NCBI GenBank assembly: GCA_000467715.1
Contig: AJFK01000478.1
Span: 36,299-100,298, forward strand
Length of the DNA: 64,000 nucleotides
Reading direction: 5' to 3'
Origin: Hysterium pulicare CBS 123377
Lineage: Eukaryota; Ascomycota; Dothideomycetes; Hysteriales; Hysteriaceae
How positions within the stretch are numbered: the first letter of the stretch is position 1; every line of letters starts with the position of its first letter. This document shows positions 49,563 through 61,189 of the stretch, piece by piece. The notes under the pieces are model-generated. The model was not told the DNA's origin. It saw nothing but the letters and a program-made list of their open reading frames with translations, and did no database searches. Made by a program: the position numbers and the translations under genes.

Positions 49563-50316
49563 CTCCTTATCGTCTGCCCTTGACCGCGTCAGGTAAGCCA
49601 TCTTCGCGCAGCCATGTCACGGCCATCGTAGCGCACAAGCACATGCCTCACAACCTTAGCCCTCGACTCCCAAGCGCCTGGCGCCGCATCGAGCATGTAG
49701 CGGAGCGTCAGGAAACGCTCACGGCCTGGGAGCAGCTTTGGCCCATTTTCTTGATTATGCACCACCAGTGTCTCGTTGGGATGCGAGCAAGGCTTTGGAT
49801 ATCAAACGGGTCAACACCCTAACATCTAGTCAGCCTCCGTCCCCGTCCCATCATCCACTATTGTGACTTCTCCCCCTCGCATCTTCTCATACTACGCTCG
49901 TTGATTCCTCAAACAAGTCCTGCTGTTAGCTTCAGCCCACCTGCCTGCTTTCTGCCCTGCCAGCCGTTTACGCTCACTCCCCAAAATCTCACATCGTATA
50001 TCTGCCACATCCCACTGAACGCCTACATTTTCTATTTCTACCAATCCCTCATTCCAGCCCCAAGGCCCTATATACCTTACATATCCGGGACGCTTCCTCC
50101 CCCCCGCGCTCCCGAAATATCTTTCCCTCCCACGGCCCAAGCTTTAATGATCCACCTCCATGACCTTGGTACTCAAGTAGCTAATAATCATCACCACAAC
50201 TTTCCTCGCTCTTTATCCACATTTCGGTCATTGAGGTGCTCACGCTTCCTGCCTGCAAGCATCGGATATATCGAAGCCACAGCCACCCCTCCGCACACTC
50301 TTTCATCGGCCCCAAT

Positions 50317-53300
50317 ATGGTATTTTGCACCTATTGCGGTCAGTCTTTCACCAGAGATGAGCATCTGGAGAGACACATTCTTACTCGTACGTGTTCCTTT
50401 CAAACTCTTTTCAACTCTCCGGCGAGGAAGCATTTAATTGACTATGACTCCTACAGATACTAATGTAAAGCCTTTCAAATGCTTTACTTGTCATATGAGC
50501 TTTGCTCGTCGGTGAGTGGAGCTTCCAGATTGTGAAAAAGCTTGTGGCTGTCTTCTTATAGCCTCGAGAATGTGAGCTTTTTGCTAACAATGTCTCCAGG
50601 GACCTATTGCAACGTCATTATACCGTCCATGGACGAGATCAGAATAATCAAGAAGGCTTACCGCCTAATAATGGAATAATACCCAAATCCGCTGGCAGGA
50701 CACCAATTGCTTGCAGCAATTGTGCCAAAACTAAAACCAAATGTGACAAAAAGTTTCCATGCTCTCGGTGTGCCGGTCGAAATCTTCGTTGCACCCTAAG
50801 ACCTACTCGCCGGGCCTCGAAAAACAACAATCGAATTATCCCTCCAGGGGAAGCCAACGGGAGTGGTGACCTCTCCGAAAATGGCAACAGCAACGGCAAC
50901 GATTCTCAGAATGGTTCGAATGGCGGCTCCCCAGTTCCTCAACCTGAACCTGAAACACAACCCAACCCTCAGCCATCACCTCAACATCAGCAACAGCCTC
51001 AGCATCCAGCTCCGGCTCCGCACTCCCGCCAAGCGTCCTTCTCACAACCCCAGCAACTTCAAAACCCTACGCCTGTCGAGGAGAAACGGATGAGCCTTCC
51101 TGTTTCAACTCCTACGCCTTTCTTCGATCAAAGTCCTTCCAATGCCCACCCAGCCGTCCTTCCCAACGTCCTCTCACCTCTTACAACCCCCGTAAACGGC
51201 TTCGTCTCACAAACACCAATGTCAGGTTATGAAGACTTCATGAGGACGGGGAGAGACAGCTCTGAGCACGGTGCTAGCCCACAGTTCTTTGTAGATCCAT
51301 GGAACACTATGCAGATACCTCCAGATTTCGACCCTTTGGGAAGGATAGATCCATCAATGCTGATGACCATGGGAATAGATATGAGCACTCTACCTCAACA
51401 AGCTGATGGCATACTTGGCATGATTCCGGAGATGTCGACTACTCAACAACAATTCCCTGCTGTCCAAACGCCACTCACAACACCCAGGATGGACGAGTCA
51501 TTCTCAGACCTTCAAATCGGTAGTTCCGCGTCAATGTTCTATCCATCCCATCGCCAGAGCTCCATCAGCGACTCCGGCGTCCCTGATCTTGGTGCTATCA
51601 TTGCTGCTCAAGATGGCTGGACTGTCTTCCGCTGCACCCCGCCTATTCCATCCAGCTCTTGTCCACGCACCGCCAGGTTGAACTTGGAACGCCTGGAACA
51701 GAGTCTCAAGAACCATGAGGGATGGAGTAACTGGCGACCATGCTGGGACGAATCCGACTTTCAGCAAGGAGAGCAGGTCAACGTCATGGCATTGCAGGAA
51801 GCCACCCGTGATAAGCTGCTTGCCATCACCCAGACATTCCTACACAAGGCTCTCGATATCCACAAAGAGGGAATGACTGGTTCTCCTGGAAGTGGAGATT
51901 CGCCCGGTTCTGCATCGAACTTTATACTCCTCCCACCGGCGCGTGTCCTGGAGTACTTTTTGCGATCCTACGCTAATTCTTTCGAGCGTTACTATCCAAT
52001 GACTGGCCGCGGGTGTTTGGACGCAAACGAGCTGATGCAATTTTACAACGACAAAGCATCCAGTTTGCTGATATTAATGATGATTGCGCAAGGTGCAATG
52101 GTAATTCCATCCGTCGAGGCGCGGTGGTTAACGGGCGGTCTGACCGAAGCATGCCGGATTTCGCTTTTCGACTTGATTGAGAAAAATATCATCATGGCTA
52201 GCGATCCAATTGTGCTACGTGCAGCGCTTCTTTTCACCGTGCAAGCGGCTTGGAGCGGTGACAAGTGGCAGATGGATATCGCAATGGGCCAGCGGGGAAT
52301 GTACTTTGCAATGTTGCGGCATTCGGGAGTGCTCGAGCCAGGACATGCTACGACGCCACAGATGAATGGAAACAACACGACGGAGGGATTCTGGAGAGAC
52401 TGGATGCAACAAGAGAGCAAAAGCCGGTGAGTAGCGAATACATCCAAACATCCGACTGATCACGTGATGCGGGGATTGCTCACATGTTACCTAGGTTGAT
52501 CTACTCATGGGTGATGGTCGATCAAGATCTGTCCTTGTTCCATGACACCGCACCGCTGTTCTCCGTGACTGAATTTGGCGCTCCGATGCCTGACGCAGAT
52601 CGGCTTTGGCACGCGAGGTCTTCCGCCGAGTGGTCGGAGATCTTCAACCAGGTTCACGAATTCGCAGGCGGATACTCTTCCATTGGATCTGGAGCGAGGC
52701 CCCTTTCGCTTCGCGAGCTCTTCCGTCATTTCTTAGACGATGAGATTGTTACTCTTGACATTCACCTGACTCCATTGCATTTGAGGCTGCTCCTCCACCC
52801 GTTACAAACCCTTGTCAGCCAGTACTGCCAACTCTTGAGCTGCTTCTCCGACGTCGGGTCGTCGAGGCAGCGTTCAAGGGCCGTCACAGCCGCATCGACT
52901 CGTGTACGTCTTGAAGAGGTACAGGCGTTGTTGCAGCGATGGCACGATCTGGCAGAGAGATACAACAAGACAAACCAAATGTGTGCCATGATGCAAGCCA
53001 ATATTGTGATGTTCCACTTGATCAGCCTGAATGCCGTAACAAACTTCCCTGAGATCGAGAAAGTCGCCAGACGGGAAGGCATCGACGGATCGTACAATCA
53101 GCTGATGTGGATCCACAAGAGATGCATCTCAGACGTGAATGAGGCCGTCTACCATGCCGGGCAGATTCTCAGGCTCGTTCGCAGCATGCCGAGGGGTATT
53201 CGTCCGCCTTGGTGGCCTGGTGCAATCTACCGAGTTGCTTTGATCCTCTGGATTGAAGCCCTGACGCACAACGAATCCGTGAGCCCTACACAGGGTCTCT

Positions 53301-53539
53301 TCCAGCAATCAAACGTCACTTTTGCGGTTGATGCTTTGCCGGCGGAGCATCCATTAATCATCCGATACTTGACCAAAGGGGAAGGCATCCCCACTTTGAC
53401 CAAGAGAGATGGCTCCTCCCTCACATTGGACCATGGCTTCTCAGCTCTCTCGCATTGTATCGACGTTATCGACGAGGGCGTTGCGACGAGGTTTTCGGAT
53501 GGGATTCGTGGGAAGCTTGAGAGGCTTGCGAGGGGATGA
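50317..53539 (+). CDS. CMR1: Melanin transcription factor Cmr1/Pig1 (two C2H2 fingers plus Zn2Cys6)
   Basis: Exons 50317-50386, 50457-50511, 50600-52426 and 52495-53539 give 998 aa, as expected for Cmr1. Finger 1 uses C4, C7, H20, H24 (CTYC...HLERHILTH); finger 2 uses C32, C35, H48, H52. A fungal Zn2Cys6 cluster follows with C80, C83, C90, C96, C99 and C106 in the spacing 2-6-5-2-6. Intron 1 splits the codon for H24. Residues of about 115-180 are rich in Asn, Gln and Pro. The C-terminal 500 residues match the fungal-specific transcription factor (middle homology) region. Proteins with this rare double DNA-binding design activate PKS and THN reductase genes in Colletotrichum, Magnaporthe and Cochliobolus. 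Gene position between PKS and BRN1 fits that role. The start ATG opens directly into finger 1. Confidence 0.95.
52459..52468. promoter_or_regulatory. Palindromic E-box ATCACGTGAT inside a CMR1 intron
   Basis: A perfect 10-bp palindrome with a CACGTG core lies in the 68-nt third intron (52427-52494). CACGTG is a bHLH-type site. Function here is conjecture; a single site of this length can occur by chance. Confidence 0.3.
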
Positions 53540-55360
53540 ATGTCCTTCACGATCCTCAATCATGATTCCAGCTCTTCCCAATGCGGAATCCATCTATAGC
53601 CGACGAGGGGTGTTAGTAAACCATCTTATCAGGGCTTCCCGGCCATGCATCCTGTCCGGCCTTCGGTGCCGAACTCCATTTTACGAACGATGGCGTTCAT
53701 CAATGCATACGATGTTTGTCCTTCTTTTCAATCAATCTTATCAGCAGCGACCTGCTTGAGTTGCTCAGTAATGTATAGTAGATCGAAGTATTGATCGTCC
53801 AATAATCAGGCCTGACCATGAGGCCGATGAAGGTGTGTGATGGTTCCCATCTACGCCTTTATCAGTACATAAAACAAGACTGAATTTTGGGTCGATTTGG
53901 TAAGCGGAACCGTCGGCGTTGTGGGAGCGGCAGGATCCCTCTTCCCTTTATCCTTTTGCATCCGGCGGTTTGGGCTGAAGGCTTTCTGCGTTGGAGTTGT
54001 GCACGCGCGTTGTTTTTCCTCGTTATTGGTGGACTTAAAGGTTGCATATTCTGGATGATCATGTTGACGGCCGCCTTTCTTTTGGTTTCATCTTTTTGGT
54101 GTTGGCAAATTGCTTGCTTCTTCCTCGTCATATGCCGTTCTGGACTAGAGCGCGACCGGAGTTCTGGGATAGATGATTGGTTGGGCGGATTGGGTTGGGT
54201 GACGTTGGCTGGAAAGAATGTCCACCAAAGGATACAATTGCACGGTGGCGGGATGGGTTCTTTTTGATATATGCCGTGTTCCTTGTGGCCATGGTGTGGG
54301 TGGTGCCCTAGGGTGGGGAGAATAGGAAGGTGAAACGTGTGGTGGTCCAATCCAGTCCAGTCCCGAGTCGGTGGGTAGGTCCAGTAAGCAGATTGGAAGG
54401 TCCGGGGGGGGAAGATAGGTACATATTTTCTATCCTATATACTTTCTTCTTGACAAGCAAAACATGCTATCTTCTCTTAGTTACCGTGCTCCGTAACCAG
54501 GTTTTCTTGAATGTCCGGACTATCAAAGCGTCGGTTTATCACCTTTTCGACAGAGATCGACTCTGCCACCACCGTGTTCGTCCTCCTCTCGACAAGACCG
54601 CAACTTCAACCGCCGACTCTCCGTTCCTGTTCCCAACTAAAGCCTTCCTAACAGATGCTCTGCCCTGGTAGCCGAACCGAACGGACTTCCAACACGATGG
54701 GTAGTCTAAGTTTGCCAGGTACGTATGCGTGGAGGTTAACCAGGAAGTGTGCACTGATGCTTACGCGGCCTAAGCAATCGTCGTTGACGAATGTCACCCG
54801 TACCGTTCGAGCATATGTCTTCCCTCATTCATGGAGAGATCGACCTTGCATGCACGCCCAGGGCTTAAAAAACGAGCCGGGCTTTCCCTAGGGCAGCCGC
54901 GGATCGGGGTGAATAGTGGCATATCTGACCTACGCTTCGATGATTTTCTTTGGGCCTGACATGCAGGACGCGAGTGGGTTATAGGTGGGCTTCTCTCATT
55001 CGTACGGTGAGGTTTAAGCTTACCCAATAACGTATGCATGGATGCAGATTATGAAACGACACCGCCTCTACTATTGGCTCTCCCTCTTTTTCCCACGAGA
55101 GGTTTCTACGGATTCGCTGGTTGAGCAGCCGGTGATGGAGGGCGTGGAAGTTACCGGCGCTGGATCCGGTAATTACACGCCTTCCAACGCTTCTGATAAG
55201 CCAGGCAGTTTGCCGAAGTGGTGAATATCGGTAGGGCTTTTCGACGGTCTCCACAGGGCTAGTTGTGCTAGCATGTTACCTGGTAAGGCTATTCCTACCT
55301 TCGGTTGTGGAACCTTGGACGGTCATTGTGGATTGCATTGCCTTTGGCATCTATCACGGC

Positions 55361-55383
55361 TTCTTTCTTTCTTTCTTTCTTTC
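55361..55383. repeat. (TTCT)n microsatellite
   Basis: TTCT repeated five and a half times. Simple-sequence repeat in the spacer. Confidence 0.9.
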
Positions 55384-57230
55384 ACTCTACCTCATCCTAC
55401 TGCAGCGGGTACGTACGCCGAACGTTTTGGCGGTTGGATATGTATGCGGGACGGCTCATGCTCTGCAGCAGAGGTACATACGGAGTCTTCAGTTATGGAA
55501 GTTACGGTATCTCGCGTGGCACATTGTCAAGACTAGAGTGGGCTCCGACTCCCGCTAAAGGCACGTTCACTGATGGAACTCTTGGCCGTGTGGAGGCTCG
55601 TCCCGGTCAGAAGCTTGATCCACTTCTTCTTTTTGTTATCAAGTCTCAGATCCTTACCATACAGGTAGAGGTACAGATCAATACGTTGGGGCCGGCTTGA
55701 TTCCGGGCCATCATTGGGCTTCGGTCTGAGCATCCGGATTGCATACTGGGCAAACGGTCAACTAAGGCACTTCGAGCATTGCTTTGTCTACGCTTTTATC
55801 TCGTATTTGCGTACGACGCAGCTGTATCTTCGAAGTTAGATTACTATAGCGAGCGCTTGCTGCAGCCACGCAGCGAAGCTGATGTCTCGTGGGCTGTCAC
55901 TGCTCGCTACCAGTTGGAACGGTTCTCCAGCGAATCGAAGCCATGACGGAGGTGGTTGAGATTGGATCTTTTGATGCAGCTTCTTCCAGCAGAACCAAGC
56001 TATGTGATACAGAGAAGGCATTCTACTGGACAAGATGCTGGATGTTGCACCAAAGCTAGAATTCAGAACAGCTATGATCTACCTCTTAGGCCCCTTCCTC
56101 CATGCAGCAGAACTGAAGTCGACAAACTTTCAGAGTGTTTAGGGAAATTGCTTGACATGGCCCTAGTGATGGCCGCAGGAACAGCAGAGGGCTATCGTTG
56201 CCTCGGGCTCTCGTGGTTGGAATTGCGTGCAGAGGCAGTTGGACGTCGTCGTTGAGTTCTGCACAGACCCTCGCTGCTGCGGATGGGGATTGCGGAGCCG
56301 AAGACAGCGGTTGTCAGTCTCCTTTGCCGGGAGCAACGCTTTTGACGTGCCCGGACTTTTTGCGGTCTTGCGCTGCAATTCACCTTGTACCGATCACGAT
56401 GGGCACTCTTTGGGGCGAGCAGTTCTACCCGGAAAACTCTGCTCCATGCCTCAGCGCGGGGTGTGGTGAGGTGAGTGATGGTTGGTCATTTGGGGTTTAG
56501 AGGCTTTGTATCGAGCCAATCAGCTTCTAGCAGATGCTGCTTAGTCGCTATCTCTTGAAGTCGAACAGCTCGCAGACAGCAGTCAATTGGAACCTCTGCG
56601 AATGTAATATCTGAATTGCTGTCTTCCCCTGGAACTGACGCACATAATTCACTCTCTGTCACACCAATCCCCAATCCTCATCAGAGTCTCCAATCCTTCC
56701 GTTCAAACGCCCCTCCCGTTCCGTGATCCGGCCCGCCCTCTCATTGGTCCCGCTCCCTCCACCACCGATTCAGCCTTCCCTTTGCCCCCCAACACTCACC
56801 TCTCTCACCACAGTAAACAGACAGTGCCTTTATCCGTGGGTATCAATAGAATCTACGTCAGTGCCAAGGCCATCATCCCCGGGTGCGATCCGAGGCTGTA
56901 CAGTCTGAGACCTTCGCCGCGACCAAAATAGGCCAGAGAATGCTCGGCCCCGCCCAAAGCCGAAGGCATCTCTCCCACTCCCACAGTCTCTCCCCCACCG
57001 CCGCAGGTACAGGCCTGATGGCCACCGTACTAAGGGACCAAGTGCGACAATTGGAATGCGTGAATTGAGCCTCTGGGTCTCCTACGGAAACTAATGCGGA
57101 ACGGGAGACGCTCCTGCTCCTGGGTGGGAAATGGATGATGGGGATATCCCGTAGCCTTGACGGAGAATTGGGTGAGAGGGAGCCATTGTCACTCTTGGAT
57201 TCTCCGTTGCTTTGGGGGATCTAGTGGGAC

Positions 57231-57238
57231 TATATATG
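57231..57238 (+). promoter_or_regulatory. TATA box of the THN reductase gene
   Basis: TATATATG lies about 180 bp upstream of the start codon and is followed by long C/T-rich runs (CTCCTTTTTTTC, CTATCTCCTC), the usual layout of a strong fungal promoter with a long pyrimidine-rich leader. Confidence 0.6.
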
Positions 57239-57414
57239 AGACGAGTTTCTTAGACCACACTCGTAATTCTCCTTTTTTTCATTCACATTCAGAGCTGATC
57301 TTCATCTTTCACACTTTATCGACCGAGTATACTCACTAGTCTCGCGATATCTTTCTATCTCCTCACAAGCTCTATCACAAGCTATCTCGTACCTTTTTTT
57401 GAAAAGTAATCATC

Positions 57415-58391
57415 ATGGCTGTTGGAAACGGAATCACCCAGAATGGAAGCGCCGCTGCTCCCCAAAGCGCCATTCCTAGCTGGAGTTTAGAGGGCAAAGT
57501 CGCCGTTGTCACCGGTTCAGGTACGTTCAGGCCCGAATTGCAACGGAAGAAGCCCAAGAAACTCAAAACACTAACCTCAAAAACATAGGCCGTGGCATTG
57601 GAAAGGAGATGGCATTAGAGCTTGCCCGCCGCGGAGCCGACGTCGCAGTGAACTACGCCAACAGCTCCGAAGCCGCCGACAAAGTGGTCAACGAGATCAA
57701 GCAAATGGGTCGCAAGGCCGTCGCCATCAAAGCCAACGTCGCCGTCGTTGCCGAGACCACCAAGCTCATGGATGAGGTCGTAGCGACATTCGGCAAGCTC
57801 GACATCTGCTGCTCGAACTCCGGCGTCGTCTCTTTTGGTCACTTGAAAGATGTCACTGAAGAGGAATACGACCGCGTCATGAGCATCAACACTCGAGGCC
57901 AGTTCTTCGTCGCCCGCGAGGCGTACAAGCATATGGAAGTTGGCGGTCGCATTATCCTTATGGGATCTATCACTGGTCAGGCTAAGGGCGTGCCAAAGCA
58001 CACTCTGTACTCCGGCTCCAAGGGCGCTATTGAGACATTCACACGTTGCATGGCTATCGGTATGTGCTCTCACTTACCCCTGACCCTCAACTCATCCAGA
58101 ATCCTCCCGCTAACTTCCCTCAAAGATGCCGGCGACAAGAAAATCACCGTCAACTGCGTCGCCCCCGGCGGCATCAAGACAGACATGTACCACGCCGTAT
58201 GCAAAGAGTACATCCCAGGAGGCGACAAAATGGACAACGACGAAGTCGACCAATACGCCGCCACCTGGTCCCCGCACAACCGCGTCGGCCAACCCATCGA
58301 CATCGCCCGCGTCGTCGCTTTCCTCGCCTCGCAGGACGGCGAGTGGGTGAACGGCAAGATCATCGGTATTGACGGTGCTGCTTGCATGTAA
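57415..58391 (+). CDS. BRN1: 1,3,8-trihydroxynaphthalene reductase (short-chain dehydrogenase, DHN-melanin pathway)
   Basis: Exons 57415-57520, 57589-58059 and 58126-58391 give 280 aa. It is a classical SDR: NADPH-binding TGSGRGIG (33-40), the [11 protein letters not shown] strand, and the catalytic Ser162 ([10 protein letters not shown]), Tyr176 and Lys180 (YSGSK). The [17 protein letters not shown] loop and the C-terminal end IGIDGAACM are typical of tetrahydroxy- and trihydroxynaphthalene reductases. The enzyme reduces 1,3,8-THN to vermelone and/or 1,3,6,8-THN to scytalone. I prefer the THN reductase name BRN1 because the Cochliobolus BRN1 gene is linked to the PKS and CMR1 in the same way, but substrate preference cannot be fixed from sequence. 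The second intron (58060-58125, 66 nt) is a multiple of three without stops, so retention would insert 22 residues before DAGDKKI. Confidence 0.94.
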
Positions 58392-59635
58392 ACGAAACGT
58401 GACTTGCGATGAAGAAGACCTCTTGAGCCGCTAACTTTCCTGGTGCGGTCTTTTTTTTTTCTCGAGATATCTTTGCCTCGTCTTAGCTACTTCGGTATCA
58501 TCATAATATTTGGAGACGGATTCTTCCCTCTGTGTGTATTGGGCCGGGTTAGTTCTGGGAATTTGGGGGTCCAGTATTTGAAAGCATGATATGGCGTTCT
58601 TCTCGGATTTTAGCTAGGTAGATCAATGGAATGGCATCATAAAACTTCAGAACTCTCCCTGCTGAGACCCTGAAAACGTGAAGTATTGAATGTTCGTGCC
58701 ACATCTGACCTAGGCTCATCGAGCCCGATGCTTCAATCTTTCTTCGGGGAGGGCCTTCCCAAGGGACCATGCTGTTCCATAAGTTCTGGATATCTCGTAG
58801 CGGCGAAGGGATATGATCTATGCATCAGCGCCGACACTATGGATGCCCTCGCCTCACCTATCGATGTCCGATACCTACCAGAACAATTCAATATCCCCGA
58901 TCACGTAACACTCTCGCCTTCTATTGGCGGTAAGTACTACACACCCTTTCAGCTATATAAACCTTCCTCTCCGTCCCCTAGACATCGAGCGGTACCTCTC
59001 TGCAATAGTCTTAGATTCTCGATATCATACTTAGGAAACTCTAGCATAGTGCTTGGACACTCTACCATTTATTCCTGCTGGCCGTCTGGACTTACACCAC
59101 TAGTATGTGCGTAGATAGTATCTTACGGTTGGACTATTCTAGCGCTATGAGCAAACATCAGCAGCAAACAGTGATGATGGGCTATATCAACCACCTAATA
59201 CTCTTCATCAAGGAATCACGGCTTCACGATCCAACACTTACCAATCGGGGTGTAGCTATAGCGGAGACAATATAAGCAGTGAGATGCACCTTGAGGCAAT
59301 TAACATTGGATATGTTGTACTCCGGCTAGCAACGCTCGAACTATGTTATGCCCCGACTTCTTCGGTTGGGGAACTATGCCACAGGATGGTTTAGGTGAAA
59401 GACTCATCAAGATACAGTCGTGCTCCTTCTTCTTATATACGCACCTAATTTGCCGTTCGCCAACACCATGTCACCTGCAAAATGTAATACCATGTCCAGC
59501 CTAACTCTGCATTCGCTCCCAAACGAGCATCGCAGCTGTTATCCCAGGGTCAATTGATCGAAGCAGCGGAGTTCTTTGAGCTCGCTCCTAACTGCATCCT
59601 CAACCAGCCCCTGGCGGTTCCGCAAACCCATCATA
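58392..59635. other. Intergenic region between THN reductase and GH16 genes
   Basis: 1.2 kb. A short frame starting MDALASPIDVRYLPEQFNIP near 58840 leads to a possible splice donor (GGTAAGT), but no continuation is recognisable. A plus-strand TATATAAACC followed by C/T-rich sequence lies at 58954-58980. No gene is supported. Confidence 0.45.
58954..58980 (+). promoter_or_regulatory. Orphan TATATAA plus C/T-rich core promoter-like element
   Basis: TATATAAACCTTCCTCTCC resembles the minus-strand core elements of the array at 20-23 kb. No gene starts within the next 600 bp, so its role is unclear. Confidence 0.3.
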
Positions 59636-60751
59636 ATGCGTCCTACCAACCTCCATGCTCTATTGGCATTCTCTCTTCCAACCATTGCTTTCGCCCAAAC
59701 ATATACCCTCAAAAAGGCCTACGACGCAAGCAATTTCTTCTCCTCCTTCAACTTCTTCACCGTAAGTCTCTCACTGCTCCCCCCTTCCCCTTCACGCCAT
59801 TGACTGACACTATCCAGGACGAAGATCCCACGCATGGATTCGTACGGTACGTCGACCAAGCCACAGCAACGAACACCAATCTAGCGAGGGTGATCAATGG
59901 AAAGGTCTTCATCGGAGCCGACAACACCTCCTCCTTGAATGACCCAAATGGCACCGGACGACCCAGTGTGCGCCTGACGAGCTACGATACTTTCGACAAC
60001 GGGCTTCTAGTTGGAGACTTCGACCACATGCCCGGCAATGCGTGTGGGATCTGGCCTTCATTGTAAGCTTAAGAAAAATCTACCAAGCTTATCGTGCGAA
60101 CGCAGCAATAGCTATAAATCCATGCTGATGGCCCAAAGAATGCTAATGAGTTGAGCTAGTTGGGTTCTCAATGACGCCGACGGCCCCGAAATCGATATCG
60201 TCGAAGCAATCTCCCTCGATACCCAGAACGAAATCTCCATGTTCACACCAGATGCCTCCTGTCATCTCTCTTCGGCGCCAAACACGCAATCAGGAACCGA
60301 GTTTCGTTCTTGGTGCCACTTGGGATCGGACAACGCAGATGGCTGCGGCGTCACTGCGTCAAAAGGCACTTTCGGGGATGCTTTCAACGCAAATGGCGGA
60401 GGGATTTGGGCGCTTCAACTCGAAGCGAACGGCGTGAACATCTTTTACTTTCCCCGCGCGAAGGTTCCAGCAGATATCGCGTCCGGTCGTCCTGATCCGA
60501 GTAAATGGGGCAAGCCGATCCTCAGTTCCGACTCTACGCGGTGCAATATTCTCAAAGCCTGGCATGGCTTGCAGATCGTGATCAATATCACATTCTGCGG
60601 TGATTTGGCTGGTGACAGTGCCTGGGAGGACACGGCATGTCAGAAGAAGACCAATGTGGATACGTGTGAGGATTATGTTGGGCAGCATCCTAAGGCGTTT
60701 GTTCAGGCGTACTTTCTCATCAACTCGATCAAACTGTTTCAGCGTGACTAA
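59636..60751 (+). CDS. Secreted glycoside hydrolase family 16 (endo-1,3(4)-beta-glucanase-like)
   Basis: Exons 59636-59761, 59818-60062 and 60160-60751 give 320 aa. Residues 1-20 form a signal peptide (hydrophobic HALLAFSLPTIAFAQ, likely cleaved after AFA). The GH16 signature appears as CGIWPSFWVLNDADGPEIDIVE, with Glu134 as presumed nucleophile, Asp136 and Glu139 as acid/base, and an EISMFTPDASC segment downstream. Several cysteines (ASCHL, SWCHLG, DGCGV, STRCN, ITFCGD) suggest disulfides of a secreted enzyme. Such proteins cut mixed-linked or beta-1,3-glucan in fungal walls or plant material. The insertion of Pro between Gly and the first catalytic Glu differs from the usual NGEIDI. No role in melanin synthesis is implied by its position next to the reductase gene. 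Confidence 0.88.
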
Positions 60752-61189
60752 GCTATGCTTGTGCGGGTTTTCGTCGGCTTGTAACGAGTAGCTTTTCTCT
60801 GCGAATTGTTCATGTATAGCACCACAGCAATCGAAAGCTGAGGTCCAATGACTTGGTAGGTAGATTTCCGGTTCTTTCGTGGATCTTCCTAATCCCTGTA
60901 ATATTTAGGGTCAACCCCATGAAACTCAGATAGTCCAACTTCCCTTGCAAGGCTGGTTGAGGCATTACTATAGCATCTACCCAGGTTTGTCTCTGATTGC
61001 TCCGGTTAAGAGGATGCGTTAAATCTCTTGCTCAGAAATCTGGTCCGTGTTCGGCCATCCTGGAGGTTCATTGCAACCACGTGTAGTTTCTATTTTCGAA
61101 GAGGTTCAGCAAATTCTCGCTGGAAAATCGAAAGGGAAGGTGAGAAAGCTTTAAGCCTGACTATTGCACAAAGCTGGGCATATCGGGCG
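60752..61189. other. Convergent intergenic region
   Basis: 438 bp between the converging stop codons of the GH16 and HET genes; nothing recognised. Confidence 0.5.

Larger units (their letters stand above)
35611..50316. other. 14.7-kb spacer between the divergent PKS and CMR1 genes
   Basis: No convincing gene on either strand. The longest frames (160 codons at 37276-37758 minus, 176 at 38067-38597 plus, 161 at 47072-47557 minus, 201 at 47947-48552 minus) show no known motif, signal peptide or consistent splicing. Base composition is mixed and I see no transposon-like ORF. It holds three small tandem repeats (39344, 42189, 49524) listed separately. The part before 50316 is C/T-rich with a CTATATA at about 50068, plausible as the CMR1 promoter and leader. 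The part after 35611 should be the PKS promoter. The rest may be regulatory DNA, non-coding RNA or decayed sequence. Confidence 0.55.
53540..57414. other. 3.9-kb spacer between CMR1 and the THN reductase gene
   Basis: No supported gene. A 126-codon plus-strand frame at 53887-54267 has hydrophobic runs but lacks family features and lies in the likely CMR1 3' region. The last kilobase is the reductase promoter. Contains the TTCT microsatellite at 55361. Confidence 0.5.

Noticed and set aside
53887-54267. 126-codon ORF with hydrophobic runs downstream of CMR1, considered as a membrane protein
   Set aside because: The hydrophobic segments are irregular, no family resemblance is seen, and it probably lies in or near the CMR1 3' UTR.
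47331-55415. Scattered GGTACGTA(C/T) motifs (about 47331, 54720, 55409), considered as a repeated regulatory element
   Set aside because: They are few, widely spaced and resemble splice donors; chance is a sufficient explanation.
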